Assembly (NCBI RefSeq): GCF_050107595.1
Contig: NZ_JBNILH010000011.1
Location: forward strand, 1 to 64,000
DNA length: 64,000 nucleotides
From: Bacillus_AB infantis_C
GTDB taxonomy: Bacteria > Bacillota > Bacilli > Bacillales > Cytobacillaceae
Reading direction: 5' to 3'
Part shown: piece after piece, positions 17,058 through 26,442 of the stretch
Layout: each line of letters starts with the position of its first letter
Numbering within the stretch: the stretch's first letter is position 1
The notes under the pieces: generated by a model
Told to the model about the DNA's origin: nothing
Seen by the model: only the letters and a program-made list of their open reading frames with translations
The model's database searches: none
Position numbers and translations under genes: made by a program

Positions 17058-18137
17058 ATGAAGCTTGGAGCCCGAATACTAAAAACGGGAATTGCCATCA
17101 TACTGTCTTTATTTTTATCAGAAATTTTCAACCTGCCAACTCCTGTTTTTGCAGGCATCGCGGCTATTTTTGCGATTCAGCCTACCATCTACAGATCGTA
17201 TCTATCGGTAATCGAGCAGATCCAGGGCAATATCATCGGGGCTGTCATTGCCGTCGTCTTTGTTCTTGTTTTCGGGAACAACTATTTCATTGTCGGCCTT
17301 GCCGCAGTCATTGTCATCATTATCAACCTGAAGCTGAAGCTTGAAAAAACCATCGGCCTGTCCCTGGTTACCTTAATCGCCATCATGGAAACTCCGGGTG
17401 AGGACTTCGTTCAATTTGCTGTTATCCGTTTTTCGACCATCATGCTTGGGATATTATCAGCTTTTCTGGTCAATCTTGTATTCCTGCCCCCTAAATATGA
17501 AAACAAGCTATATTATAAAATATCCAATGCGACAGAAGATATTACAAAGTGGATCAGACTGAACGTCCGCCATGCCTCTGAGCATATGCTCTTAAAAAAT
17601 GATATCGAAAAGCTGAAAGATGATGTCATCAAGCTCGATCAGCTGTACCTTATGTATAAGGAAGAACGGAATTACCTGAAAAAAGACAGCCCGGTCAAAG
17701 CGAGAAAGCTGGTCATCTACAGACAGATGATCTCGACCGTTAAAATGTCGCTTGAAACACTGAAAAGGCTGCACCGCCATGAATACGAGCTGCAGCAGAT
17801 GCCAGAGGATTTCCAGAATTCTATCCAGCAGCAGCTGGACTGTCTGATACACTATCATGAGCATGTGATGCTCAAGTTCATTGGAAAAGTGAAACCGCAG
17901 GTGAGCTTTGAAGAAGGCGATATCTGCCTTGACCGCAAGGAGCTGTTCACCTTCTTCCTGGCGCAGCATAAAAACATGGAAAATGATGATGAGCAGATCA
18001 TCTACCATACCATGCAGATCATCTCTGCTATCATCGAATATGATGAACAGGTCGAGCATTTGGATACATTGATTTCTAGTTTTCAGTCGTACCATAAAGA
18101 TGAAAACGAGATTAGTATAGAGGAAAATGAGGAATAA
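17058..18137 (+). CDS. ygaE: YgaE, aromatic acid exporter (ArAE) family membrane protein
   Basis: The 359-aa protein corresponds to B. subtilis YgaE (UPF0421). The first about 150 residues form four to six membrane helices with the family motif PTPVFAGIAAIFAIQPTIYRS. The last 200 residues are a helical cytoplasmic domain rich in charged residues (coiled-coil-like, about 165-345). The fold resembles a half-size FUSC/ArAE exporter, so it may act as an oligomer in efflux of aromatic acids; that role is inferred from the family. ATG 17058 follows AAAGGATA. A terminator follows. Confidence 0.85.
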   Translation: MKLGARILKTGIAIILSLFLSEIFNLPTPVFAGIAAIFAIQPTIYRSYLSVIEQIQGNIIGAVIAVVFVLVFGNNYFIVGLAAVIVIIINLKLKLEKTIGLSLVTLIAIMETPGEDFVQFAVIRFSTIMLGILSAFLVNLVFLPPKYENKLYYKISNATEDITKWIRLNVRHASEHMLLKNDIEKLKDDVIKLDQLYLMYKEERNYLKKDSPVKARKLVIYRQMISTVKMSLETLKRLHRHEYELQQMPEDFQNSIQQQLDCLIHYHEHVMLKFIGKVKPQVSFEEGDICLDRKELFTFFLAQHKNMENDDEQIIYHTMQIISAIIEYDEQVEHLDTLISSFQSYHKDENEISIEENEE

Positions 18138-18143
18138 ATTACT

Positions 18144-18170
18144 AAAGCAGCCATCAGGCTGCTTTTGTTT
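18144..18170 (+). terminator. Intrinsic terminator after ygaE
   Basis: AAAGCAGCC and GGCTGCTTTT around loop ATCA, then GTTTT. Confidence 0.88.
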
Positions 18171-18240
18171 TATAATTTTTCAAACGAAGGCTGTGCTTTA
18201 TCATTAGTTTTTTCCGTTAATGGAGGCTGTTGATTTCCGT

Positions 18241-18363
18241 TCCAGGCACTTCGCTTTCCGCGGGGCGACGCTGAGCCTCCTCAGAGCAAGCTCTTGCGGG
18301 GTCCCAGCCTTGCCGCTATCTCCCGCAGGAGTCTTCGTACCTTCCACTCCAATCAACGTGCGT
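18241..18363. repeat. Dispersed Bacillus intergenic repeat of the CCGCAGGAGTC type
   Basis: The sequence CTTCGCTTTCCGCGGGGC ... CCCGCAGGAGTCTTCG ... CCACTCCAATCAAC is a well-known extragenic repeat in many Bacillus genomes. Its inner part is self-complementary (GAGCAAGCTC; CCGCGGGG/CCCGCAGG). It lies between ygaE and appC. The rest of the 444-bp gap (18364-18542) shows nothing I can name apart from a possible 8-codon ORF. Confidence 0.75.
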
Positions 18364-18581
18364 TTTAAATTTTGAGTAGAGTAATACCCTGGGTAGCTAT
18401 GAAATCTATTAGTTAATTAGAGTTAGAGAATTTTATATAAATTTAAAAGGGAGCGGAAGATTTCTTTACGTACCCTTTTAGACATTACCCTTTTTCTGGT
18501 AAACAAAGTCAAAAGCACCTTTTAGCCAAAACACCCTATGCCTTATGCCGTAGGATAAACAGGTGCCATTACCACTCCTTC

Positions 18582-19481
18582 CTAACTCTTCATCCTAGGA
18601 TCCAATGCATCTCTCAGCCCATCGCCCATGAGGTTGAAGCCAAGTACTGTGAGCATGATGGCGAGGCCTGGGAAGATCATTGTCCAGGGGGCCTGGATGA
18701 GATATGCCTTTGCATCTGAGAGCATTTTTCCCCACTCCGGATTTGGTGCTTCTGCCCCCAGTCCAAGGAAGCCCAATGCAGCTGCTTCAATGATGGCTGT
18801 TGCTACTGCCAGTGTTCCCTGGACGATGATTGGACCCATGCTGTTCGGCAGGACGTGAAGGAATAAGATACGGGCATCACTCATGCCGACCGCCTTGGCC
18901 GCCATGATATATTCCTCCTGCTTTACACTGAGCACACGGGAACGGATCAGGCGCCCAAAGTTAGGGATATTGATGATGGCAATGGCAATGAGCGCATTCC
19001 TTAAGGATGGACCCAGTACAGCTACAATCGCAATTGCCAATAGGATGCTTGGAAATGCAAGCATGATATCAAAGAACCGTGAAATGATTGTATCCACCCA
19101 GCGGCCATAATAGCCTGCAAGGATGCCAAGCAGACAGCCTGCGGCTAGTGAGCCGAGGACGGCCAGAAAGCCTACCCATAATGAAATCCGCGCCCCATAA
19201 ATTACCCGGGAAAGAATATCCCTTCCAAAGTCATCGGTTCCGAACCAATGGTCGGCCGATGGGGCCTTCAGCCGGTTTGCCAGCTGCTGCTCATTGATGC
19301 CTGTAGGGGCTATCAGCGGCGCAAATACAGCCAGGATGACAAAGAACAGAACAATAAGCGCGCCCACAACGGCCAGCTTGTTCTTCCGGAAGCTCCGCCA
19401 TGCTTCAAGCCAGGGGGATTCCACCTTTTCCTCGGCCTGGACCGCTGACGGATGTACATTTTTTTCTGTTGATAATTCCAT
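18582..19481 (-). CDS. appC: Oligopeptide ABC transporter permease AppC
   Basis: This about 299-aa permease is the second membrane subunit of a peptide importer. It has an N-terminal cytoplasmic segment, one helix at about 35-57, and a core of five helices with the EAA-type loop EYIMAAKAVGMSDARILFLH (about residue 190). ATG 19481 has AAAGGAGGG upstream; the longer reading frame into appB lacks a ribosome-binding site. The operon order ATPase-ATPase-binding protein-permease-permease equals B. subtilis appDFABC. Confidence 0.88.
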   Translation of the reverse strand: MELSTEKNVHPSAVQAEEKVESPWLEAWRSFRKNKLAVVGALIVLFFVILAVFAPLIAPTGINEQQLANRLKAPSADHWFGTDDFGRDILSRVIYGARISLWVGFLAVLGSLAAGCLLGILAGYYGRWVDTIISRFFDIMLAFPSILLAIAIVAVLGPSLRNALIAIAIINIPNFGRLIRSRVLSVKQEEYIMAAKAVGMSDARILFLHVLPNSMGPIIVQGTLAVATAIIEAAALGFLGLGAEAPNPEWGKMLSDAKAYLIQAPWTMIFPGLAIMLTVLGFNLMGDGLRDALDPRMKS

Positions 19482-19497
19482 AGGCTTCTTCCCTCCT

Positions 19498-20502
19498 TTA
19501 GTTGTATTTGATCCTTGGATCGATTGCCGCATATAAGAGGTCGACAATCAGATTGATCATGACAAAGATGAATGCAATGACAAGGATCCCTGATTGGATA
19601 ACCGGATAATCGCGGTAATTGATAGCTTCATAGATATATCTTCCGATTCCCGGCCAGCTGAAAATGGTCTCCGTCAGGATGGCACCGCCAAGAAGGAGCC
19701 CTGTCTGCAGCCCGATAATCGTCAAAACAGGGATGATGGCATTTTTCAGAGAATGCTTGTACACGACCCAGAACATCCTTAGCCCTTTGGCCCTTGCGGT
19801 ACGAATGAAGTCTGAACGCATTACCTCAAGCATTGTCGAGCGCGTGATCCTGGCAATAATGGCCATCGGAATGGTCGATAATGCAAGGCTCGGAAGCACA
19901 AGGTGGCGGATGACATCCCAGAACTGATCCATCCTCCCTGCCAGGAGGGTATCGATGATATAAAGATTGGTGATGGCCTCAACCGGATTTCTGACCTCTT
20001 CCCGGCCGGATGTAGGCAGCCAGTCCAAATTGATGGCAAAAATCCACTGCTCCATAAGGCCAAGCCAGAAAATCGGCATTGATACGCCAATAAGCGCAAG
20101 CACCATGGCAATATAATCAAACCAGGAGTTTTGGAACCAGGCACTGATGATACCTGCATTCACGCCGAAAAAGATGGCAATGAGCATAGCGCAGAATGAA
20201 AGTTCCATCGTAGCTGCCAGGAACGGCCAAATTTCTCCGCTGATCGGTGCCTTCGTACGGAGCGATTCCCCCAGATCACCCGTAAACAGGCCCCCCAAAT
20301 ATGTAAAATATTGAATGAACCAGGGCTTATCAAGCCCAAGCTGCTCTGTCAAATCCGCCACAGCCTCTTTCGTTGCCAGCTGGCCCAGGATGATTTGGGC
20401 GGGATCTCCCGGTATGGCCCTGATCATGAAAAATACAATCAGCGATAAGCCCAATAAGACCGGTATAAGGGAAAATATTCGTTTGATCGTATATGAAAGC
20501 AT
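19498..20502 (-). CDS. appB: Oligopeptide ABC transporter permease AppB
   Basis: The 334-aa permease starts MLSYTIKRIFSLIPVLLGLS, the typical first helix of DppB/AppB. It has about six helices and the coupling loop DFIRTARAKGLRMFWVVYKH. A large periplasm-facing loop after helix 1 carries the family motif PGDPAQIILG. GAGAGGTG precedes ATG 20502. The 17-bp gap to appC indicates cotranscription. Confidence 0.9.
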   Translation of the reverse strand: MLSYTIKRIFSLIPVLLGLSLIVFFMIRAIPGDPAQIILGQLATKEAVADLTEQLGLDKPWFIQYFTYLGGLFTGDLGESLRTKAPISGEIWPFLAATMELSFCAMLIAIFFGVNAGIISAWFQNSWFDYIAMVLALIGVSMPIFWLGLMEQWIFAINLDWLPTSGREEVRNPVEAITNLYIIDTLLAGRMDQFWDVIRHLVLPSLALSTIPMAIIARITRSTMLEVMRSDFIRTARAKGLRMFWVVYKHSLKNAIIPVLTIIGLQTGLLLGGAILTETIFSWPGIGRYIYEAINYRDYPVIQSGILVIAFIFVMINLIVDLLYAAIDPRIKYN

Positions 20503-20597
20503 GTTTTCACCTCTCTTGATGGTTGTCCAGCCGCATCAGTCCGGCTAAAAGAAAAGGGAGCCGCTATAAGGAACTCCCTTTCTTTCTATCTTTCCAT

Positions 20598-22211
20598 TTA
20601 CTTTTTAAATTCCACAGAAGACAGCAGATCCGATCCTGTTGGATGAGGCTTGAATCCAGTAATATCCGCTTTTCCTGCAAGGACAGGATTGGAGTGGACA
20701 AGCGGGATCCATGGTGCATCATCCTTGATGATCAGCTGGGCCTGCTTATACAGCTCTTCACGCTCGGCCTGATCTGTCAGCGTCTGTGCTTTTATCAGAA
20801 GATCGTGGACCTCCTGATTTTTATAATAGGTATAGTTATTGGATCCGATAGTATCCTGGTCCAGTAGTACATAAAGGAAGTTGTCAGCATCCCCATTGTC
20901 GCCTGTCCAGCCGAGTAGGAAGGAATCTGCTTCCCCTTTATTGGCTTTGTCGAGGTAAGTTCCCCATTCATAGGATACGATTTTCGCCTTTACGCCAATA
21001 TCAGCAAAGTTGGCCTGGATGGCTTCAGCAACCTTTTGACCGTCCGGCATATATGGACGTGCAACCGGCATTGCCCAAAGCTCCATCTCAAATCCATTTT
21101 CGTAGCCAGCTTCCTTCAGAAGCTCCTTCGCTTTTTCAGGATTATACTCATAATCCTGCACCTCATCATTGTAGCCTGCAATTCCCGGCGGCATCGGGTT
21201 CTTCGCTGGCTCTGCATATCCGGAATAGAAGGCATCGATGAGTGCCTGCTTATCCACCGCATAGTTCAGCGCCTGTCGGACCTTCTTATCTTTCAGCGGG
21301 CCGCGTGTATTGGTAAGCCCAAGATAGCCGACATTCATGGACGGACGGTCAAACAGCTGCAGATCTGCATTTCCTTCGATTTGCCCTACATCACTGAAGC
21401 TTACGCCATCAATCAGGTCAACCTCGCCTGTAGACAAAGCATTCAGCCTTGCTGAGTTTTCAGGGATGACCCTGAAAATGACTGAGTCAAGCTTTGGCAG
21501 GCCTTCCTGCCAGTAATCCGGGTTCTTCTCAATGACGACACGGTCGTTCCGTTTCCATTCTTTGAACTTGAAAGGTCCTGTTCCGACAGGGCTGTCAGTG
21601 AACTTATCGCCGGCCTTTTCTACTGCAGCAGGACTCGCGATTCCAAATGGCGACATCGCCAGGTTTTTCAGGAATGGAGCGATCGGCCTGCTTAATGTAA
21701 ATTCGACTGTATAGTCATCAACGGCTTTTACCTCTGTAAGCACATCGCCAAATTGAGAGGCATAATAATAGAATTCTTCTTTATTGCCTGCTTTCCAGCG
21801 GTTGAAGTTGAAGACGACTGCTTCTGCATTGAAATCTGTACCGTCATGGAACTTGACTCCCTCGCGAAGCTTAAGCGTATGCTTCAGCCCGTCTTCACTT
21901 TCCTCCCATTCAGTTGCAAGGCCAGGCTGGATTTCTGTATCCTGCTCTCCAAAGTTGATCAGAGTTTCAAAAATATTAACTGTAACCTTGAAGGATTCAC
22001 CTTCGGTTGTAATCGCCGGGTCCAGAGCATCAGAGTCTCCGCTTCGCCCGAAGACAAGTGTTCCGCCGGCAGCTGTTTCACCGCCCGCATCTGAACCGGA
22101 ATCCTTCTCGCCTTCATCTGTGCCGCTTGACTGGCTGCCGCTGCAGCCTGCAAGCCCCAATGACAGCAGCATGGCAAAAACCAACATTAAAAGACCATTG
22201 CGCTTTTTCAT
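20598..22211 (-). CDS. appA: Oligopeptide-binding lipoprotein AppA
   Basis: This 537-aa extracellular solute-binding protein (family 5) captures peptides for the transporter. The signal peptide ends in the lipobox LAGC (Cys23), followed by a Ser/Gly/Glu-rich linker. The SBP_5 body contains NALSTGEVDLIDG and RQALNYAVDKQALIDAFYSG. Its length is close to B. subtilis AppA. About 95 bp separate it from appB, with a weak AAGGGAGUUCC/GGAACUCCCUU hairpin around 20555-20585 that could attenuate expression of the permeases relative to the binding protein. Confidence 0.92.
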   Translation of the reverse strand: MKKRNGLLMLVFAMLLSLGLAGCSGSQSSGTDEGEKDSGSDAGGETAAGGTLVFGRSGDSDALDPAITTEGESFKVTVNIFETLINFGEQDTEIQPGLATEWEESEDGLKHTLKLREGVKFHDGTDFNAEAVVFNFNRWKAGNKEEFYYYASQFGDVLTEVKAVDDYTVEFTLSRPIAPFLKNLAMSPFGIASPAAVEKAGDKFTDSPVGTGPFKFKEWKRNDRVVIEKNPDYWQEGLPKLDSVIFRVIPENSARLNALSTGEVDLIDGVSFSDVGQIEGNADLQLFDRPSMNVGYLGLTNTRGPLKDKKVRQALNYAVDKQALIDAFYSGYAEPAKNPMPPGIAGYNDEVQDYEYNPEKAKELLKEAGYENGFEMELWAMPVARPYMPDGQKVAEAIQANFADIGVKAKIVSYEWGTYLDKANKGEADSFLLGWTGDNGDADNFLYVLLDQDTIGSNNYTYYKNQEVHDLLIKAQTLTDQAEREELYKQAQLIIKDDAPWIPLVHSNPVLAGKADITGFKPHPTGSDLLSSVEFKK

Positions 22212-22241
22212 ACTTTTCCCCCTTTTAATATCTTTCTTTTA

Positions 22242-23228
22242 TCATGCATGCACCCTGTTACTGGTGTATAAGTGGCAGGCTGCAAAATGACCCTCTTCAA
22301 TTTCTTCCAGCTGCGGCCGCTCGACCGTGCAGATTTCCATGCACTCCCGGCACCTTGTATGGAACGCGCACCCTTTTGGCGGGTTCGCCGGGCTCGGGAT
22401 GTCTCCGCTCAAAAGCTCAGCTTCCTTGCGCAGATCAGGATCCGGGACCGGCACCGCATCAAGAAGGGCTGAAGTATAAGGATGCAGGGGATTTTCATAC
22501 AGCTTTTCAGCTGTCGTGATTTCTACCAGCCTCCCCAGATACATTACTCCCACCCTGTCGCTGATATGCCTGACAACACCCAGATCATGGGCTATGAAAA
22601 TATAAGTCAGCTGAAACTCCTTTTGCAGGTCTTCAAGCAGGTTCAGCACCTGTGACTGGATGGAAACATCGAGTGCAGAGACCGGCTCATCCGCAATGAT
22701 CAGCTTCGGCCTGGTCATCAGGGCCCGTGCGATCCCGATCCTCTGCCTTTGCCCCCCGCTGAACTGGTGGGGATATCTTTTCGCATGCCAGCTGCTCAAT
22801 CCGACGACTTCAAGCATCTCTCTTACCCTTTGCTTCCGCTCCTTTTTATCCCCCATCCCGTGGACGATCAGTGGCTCCTCAAGGATTTTTTCGACTGTAT
22901 GGCGGGGGTTCAGGGAAGCAAACGGATCCTGGAATACCATCTGCATTTCCTTGCGCATCTTCCTCATTTCCGAATCGTTCAGTCCTGTCAGTTCCTTCCC
23001 TTCAAACAGCACCTTTCCTTCGGTAGGTTCGATCAGCCTCATCAGCATCCTGCCGGTTGTTGACTTCCCGCAGCCGCTCTCCCCTACAATCCCGAGCGTT
23101 TCCCCTTTATTCACATAAAAGCTGACATCATCAACGGCTTTTACATCTCCGGTCTTCTTGCCAAAAAGGCCGCCTGTTATCGGAAAATACTTTTTAAGCT
23201 GATTAACCTCAAGCAGAACTTCCGCCAT
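22242..23228 (-). CDS. appF: Oligopeptide ABC transporter ATP-binding protein AppF
   Basis: The about 328-aa ATPase has Walker A GESGCGKST, signature FSGGQRQRIGIARAL, Walker B LIIADEPVSALD and the oligopeptide-transporter C-terminal extension. That extension carries the Fe-S-like cysteine cluster (CAFHTRCRECMEIC). ATG 23228 follows CAGGAGGTG and overlaps the end of appD by 20 bp, so translation is coupled. Confidence 0.92.
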   Translation of the reverse strand: MAEVLLEVNQLKKYFPITGGLFGKKTGDVKAVDDVSFYVNKGETLGIVGESGCGKSTTGRMLMRLIEPTEGKVLFEGKELTGLNDSEMRKMRKEMQMVFQDPFASLNPRHTVEKILEEPLIVHGMGDKKERKQRVREMLEVVGLSSWHAKRYPHQFSGGQRQRIGIARALMTRPKLIIADEPVSALDVSIQSQVLNLLEDLQKEFQLTYIFIAHDLGVVRHISDRVGVMYLGRLVEITTAEKLYENPLHPYTSALLDAVPVPDPDLRKEAELLSGDIPSPANPPKGCAFHTRCRECMEICTVERPQLEEIEEGHFAACHLYTSNRVHA

Positions 23229-24219
23229 TGGCCGCACCTCCTGATTCATCATGAAGAAAGCATCTTACCGTGTGCACCGGAGAATTCCCCTGGTACAGTT
23301 CCGGCGTTTCGGACAGACAGCGGTCATGGACAAATTCGCATCTTGCCGCAAAGCGGCAGCCATGCTTGACTGAGCCGGGCTTAGGGACATTTCCCGGTAT
23401 CGAGTACAGCCTGTCCTTCCTCTCCCTAATATCGGGGACCGACTGGAGAAGCCCGATTGTATACGGGTGCTTCGCGTTTTTGAAGATTTCCCTGACAGGC
23501 GCTTCCTCGACTACCTTGCCTGCATACATGACAATGACCCTTTCACAGACCTCGGCAACAACGCCAAGGTCATGGGTGATCATCACAATCGCCGTATCAA
23601 GCTTTTTATTCAAGTCCTTCATAAGAGCGAGGATCTGGGCCTGAATCGTCACATCGAGCGCGGTTGTCGGTTCATCCGCGATCAGCAGCTTCGGATGGCA
23701 GGAGAGGGCCATGGCAATCATCACCCTTTGCCTCATCCCTCCTGAAAGCTGGTGCGGATATTCCTTCATGATCTGCTCTGCCCTCGGCAGCCCTACAAGC
23801 TTCAGCATTTCTACAGCCTGGCTGGCTGCTTCCTTTTTCTTTATCTTCTTATGTATCGTAATGCCCTCCACCAGCTGGCTGCCGATGGTGAACAGCGGGT
23901 TCAGAGAAGTCATCGGCTCCTGGAAAATCATCGCCACTTCATTCCCTCTTATTTCCCTCATCCTGCTCTCTGAAGCTGCCACCAGGTCCTCGCCATTCAG
24001 CAGAATCTCGCCGCCAACGATTTTTCCGGGCGGCTGGGGGATCAGCTTCATGATCGACAGCGATGTCACGCTTTTGCCGCAGCCTGATTCGCCTACTATT
24101 CCCAGAATTTCACCTTTACGGACCGAAAAACTGATTTCATCCACAGCTGGTATTTCTCCATCTGAAGAAAAAAAGGAGGTTTTCAGCTGCTTTACATCTA
24201 AAACGGGAGCTTGACTCAC
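23209..24219 (-). CDS. appD: Oligopeptide ABC transporter ATP-binding protein AppD
   Basis: The 336-aa ATPase has Walker A GESGCGKSV, signature LSGGMRQRVMIAMAL, Walker B LLIADEPTTALD and the C-terminal cysteine motif CRFAARCEFVHDRC. It is the first gene of the app operon. The start is GTG 24219 with GGAAGGAG 9 nt upstream. Two ATPases of this type form a heterodimer on the AppB/AppC pore. Confidence 0.92.
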   Translation of the reverse strand: MSQAPVLDVKQLKTSFFSSDGEIPAVDEISFSVRKGEILGIVGESGCGKSVTSLSIMKLIPQPPGKIVGGEILLNGEDLVAASESRMREIRGNEVAMIFQEPMTSLNPLFTIGSQLVEGITIHKKIKKKEAASQAVEMLKLVGLPRAEQIMKEYPHQLSGGMRQRVMIAMALSCHPKLLIADEPTTALDVTIQAQILALMKDLNKKLDTAIVMITHDLGVVAEVCERVIVMYAGKVVEEAPVREIFKNAKHPYTIGLLQSVPDIRERKDRLYSIPGNVPKPGSVKHGCRFAARCEFVHDRCLSETPELYQGNSPVHTVRCFLHDESGGAANGGSSA

Positions 24220-24366
24220 ACCATTACTCCTTCCTTTTTTCCATGCTGAAGCATTGGTCTTTCATGGATTCTCCTTACTTCTTGCAGCTTAAATGCTGTC
24301 AACCAGGGCAGCACAGCTTACGTCATGCCCCTTTAAATTTGTACCTTTGGTCACTATCTTTTTCTC

Positions 24367-24395
24367 ATTCTATAAAAAAAGCCCATACAAGTCTA
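24367..24395 (-). promoter_or_regulatory. Candidate app operon promoter
   Basis: Minus-strand TAGACT (24390-24395), a 17-bp spacer and TAGAAT (24367-24372) form a plausible sigma-A promoter 150 bp before appD. About 30 bp further upstream, 24426-24440 reads AATTTTTTAAAAACA, a weak match to the CodY box AATTTTCWGAAAATT. CodY and ScoC control the B. subtilis app operon, so the site is worth noting but is not convincing alone. Confidence 0.4.
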
Positions 24396-24536
24396 CAGAT
24401 TTTTCTAAATTATTTAAATATATTAAATTTTTTAAAAACATTTCAAAACCCGAAATACCTTACAGGGGATGGGACCGGCTTCCCCCATCATATGCCAGGC
24501 TCTTTTGTTATATGAGTAAAATTACCTGGTCTTAAC

Positions 24537-24588
24537 AAAAAAACCTCCCCCTTTACAGTATGGTTTCTGTAAAAGAGGAGGTTTTTTT
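24537..24588. terminator. Bidirectional terminator, app upstream region / ygaD
   Basis: A long stem AACCTCCCCCTTTACAG with CTGTAAAAGAGGAGGTT is flanked by A and T runs. On the minus strand it ends ygaD. Confidence 0.92.
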
Positions 24589-26336
24589 CAATGCTCCAGC
24601 TGCTGTACCTGGAATAAGTTATAATAATGCCCCTGTCTGGCCATAAGTTCTTCATGATTACCGATTTCGGCAATTTCCCCATTCTCGATATGGACAATCC
24701 TGTCGGCATGCGTAATGGTTGAGAGCCGGTGGGCTACAATAAAGGTAGTCCTGTCTTTAGCCAGCTTTTCCAAAGCCTCCTGGATGAGGTGCTCGCTTTC
24801 CAGGTCAAGCGCGGATGTAGCTTCATCGAGTATCAGGATCGGCGGATTCTTCAGGAAGATCCTGGCGATTGCCACCCTCTGCTTTTGCCCTCCTGACAGC
24901 TTTACGCCCCTTTCTCCGACTTTCGTCTCATAAGCATCAGGAAGGTTCATGATGAAATCATGGGCATTGGCAGCCTTGGCAGCTGCAATCACTTCTTCAT
25001 CACTCGCATGCGGCTTGCCGAGAAGGATATTTGTTTTAACGGACTCACTAAAAAGAATATTATCCTGCAATACAATTCCAATCTTATCACGGAGTGAACG
25101 AACCTTAAACCGCCTGATATCTGTCCCATCAAGCAGGATCTCCCCCTTCGTCACGTCGTAAAAACGGGGGATCAGACTGATCAAGGAAGATTTTCCTCCT
25201 CCGCTCATGCCAACAAGGGCAATGGTCTCGCCCTGCCGGACATCAAGGGAAATATCTTTTAAGACCGTTTCTTCTTCCTTATCGTATGAAAAATCCACAT
25301 CCTTGAATTCAATATGCCCCTTTACATCGGTGACTTCAATGCTGTCCGGGGAATCATCGATGTCGTATTTCTCGTCAGCCAGTTCAAACACCCGGTCCAT
25401 TGATGCAATCGACTGTGTCAGGGTTGTGGAAGAATTGACAAGCCGGCGGAGCGGATTATAAAGCCTGTCAATATAGGCGATAAAAGCCATCATGGTTCCA
25501 ATTGACAAATCCCCCTGTATGACCTCATAGCCTGAGTAGCCAATAACGATCAATGGCGCTATATCGGTTATGGTATTAACGACAGCGAAAGCTTTTGCAT
25601 TCCATTTTGTATGGTCAATGGCTTTCTCCAGGAAATTTTTATTTTGGCTGTCAAACTGCTTCTGCTCATGGTCTTCAATGGCAAAGCTTTTTACAACGGC
25701 CATTCCCTGGACACGTTCATGCAAATAACCCTGGACCTCTGCGAGAGCCTGGGACCTCACCCGGGTCAGCTTTCTAAGGTTTCCGAAGAAGTACCTGACA
25801 CTGAAAGCATAGAATGGGAAAAGAATCAGGGAAACGATCGTCAGTTTAATATCCATATTGAACATAATCACGACCGCGATAATGATCGTTGCAATATCAA
25901 GCCATAGGTTCATAAGGCCTGTGACAACAAAGGTCTTTGTCTGTTCGACATCATTGATGACCCTTGAAATGATTTCCCCAGCCCTGTTATTGGAATAAAA
26001 CTTAAAGCTGAGCTTCTGTATATGGTGAAACAGACTATCACGGATATCATAAAGAATTTTGCTGGCTGTCCATTGTGCGAAATACTGCCTGTAATACTCA
26101 ATGGGCGGACGGGCCAGTACAAAGATAACGATCATGACTCCCATGATCCATAGCAGCCTTTCCGTTTTTCCGCTTTGGGACAGTAAGTCATTCCCGACAA
26201 TATCATCAATTACATATTTAATTAGAAGCGGAATTAAAAGCGGAATGGCAAATTTTATGATGCCTATTAAAAGTGTGCCGATTATTTGCAGCCGGTACGG
26301 CTTAACAAATTTCATATATCTTTTGATGCTGTCCAA
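24588..26336 (-). CDS. ygaD: ABC-type multidrug exporter half-transporter YgaD
   Basis: The 582-aa protein fuses a six-helix ABC exporter membrane domain (about 15-310) with an ATPase domain (about 340-580). The ATPase has Walker A GMSGGGKSS, signature LSGGQKQRVAIARI, Walker B ILILDEATSALD and the H-loop in VAHRLST. It matches B. subtilis YgaD in length and position, and probably works as a homodimer in lipid or drug export. The start is TTG 26336 after AAGGGGGG; no in-frame ATG gives the full first helix. Substrate unknown. Confidence 0.9.
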   Translation of the reverse strand: MDSIKRYMKFVKPYRLQIIGTLLIGIIKFAIPLLIPLLIKYVIDDIVGNDLLSQSGKTERLLWIMGVMIVIFVLARPPIEYYRQYFAQWTASKILYDIRDSLFHHIQKLSFKFYSNNRAGEIISRVINDVEQTKTFVVTGLMNLWLDIATIIIAVVIMFNMDIKLTIVSLILFPFYAFSVRYFFGNLRKLTRVRSQALAEVQGYLHERVQGMAVVKSFAIEDHEQKQFDSQNKNFLEKAIDHTKWNAKAFAVVNTITDIAPLIVIGYSGYEVIQGDLSIGTMMAFIAYIDRLYNPLRRLVNSSTTLTQSIASMDRVFELADEKYDIDDSPDSIEVTDVKGHIEFKDVDFSYDKEEETVLKDISLDVRQGETIALVGMSGGGKSSLISLIPRFYDVTKGEILLDGTDIRRFKVRSLRDKIGIVLQDNILFSESVKTNILLGKPHASDEEVIAAAKAANAHDFIMNLPDAYETKVGERGVKLSGGQKQRVAIARIFLKNPPILILDEATSALDLESEHLIQEALEKLAKDRTTFIVAHRLSTITHADRIVHIENGEIAEIGNHEELMARQGHYYNLFQVQQLEH

Positions 26337-26383
26337 TTGCTGCCCCCCTTAATGCTCTCTCTATAGAATACCTCTTTTAAACA

Positions 26384-26416
26384 GATAAAAACCTGTTGAA
26401 ACAAGGTCAACAGGTG
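26384..26416 (-). terminator. Terminator after ygaC
   Basis: On the minus strand ACCTGTTGA pairs with TCAACAGGT, followed by TTTTTATC. Confidence 0.8.
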
Positions 26417-26442
26417 CTACACAGGCTTTTTTATCCTTAATA

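Noticed and set aside
18241..18363. Gene or insertion sequence remnant between ygaE and appC
   Set aside because: The sequence is a known type of Bacillus extragenic repeat without ORF or transposase similarity.
24426..24440. CodY box upstream of appD as a firm feature
   Set aside because: The match to the consensus is weak and the region is generally AT-rich; kept only as a remark.
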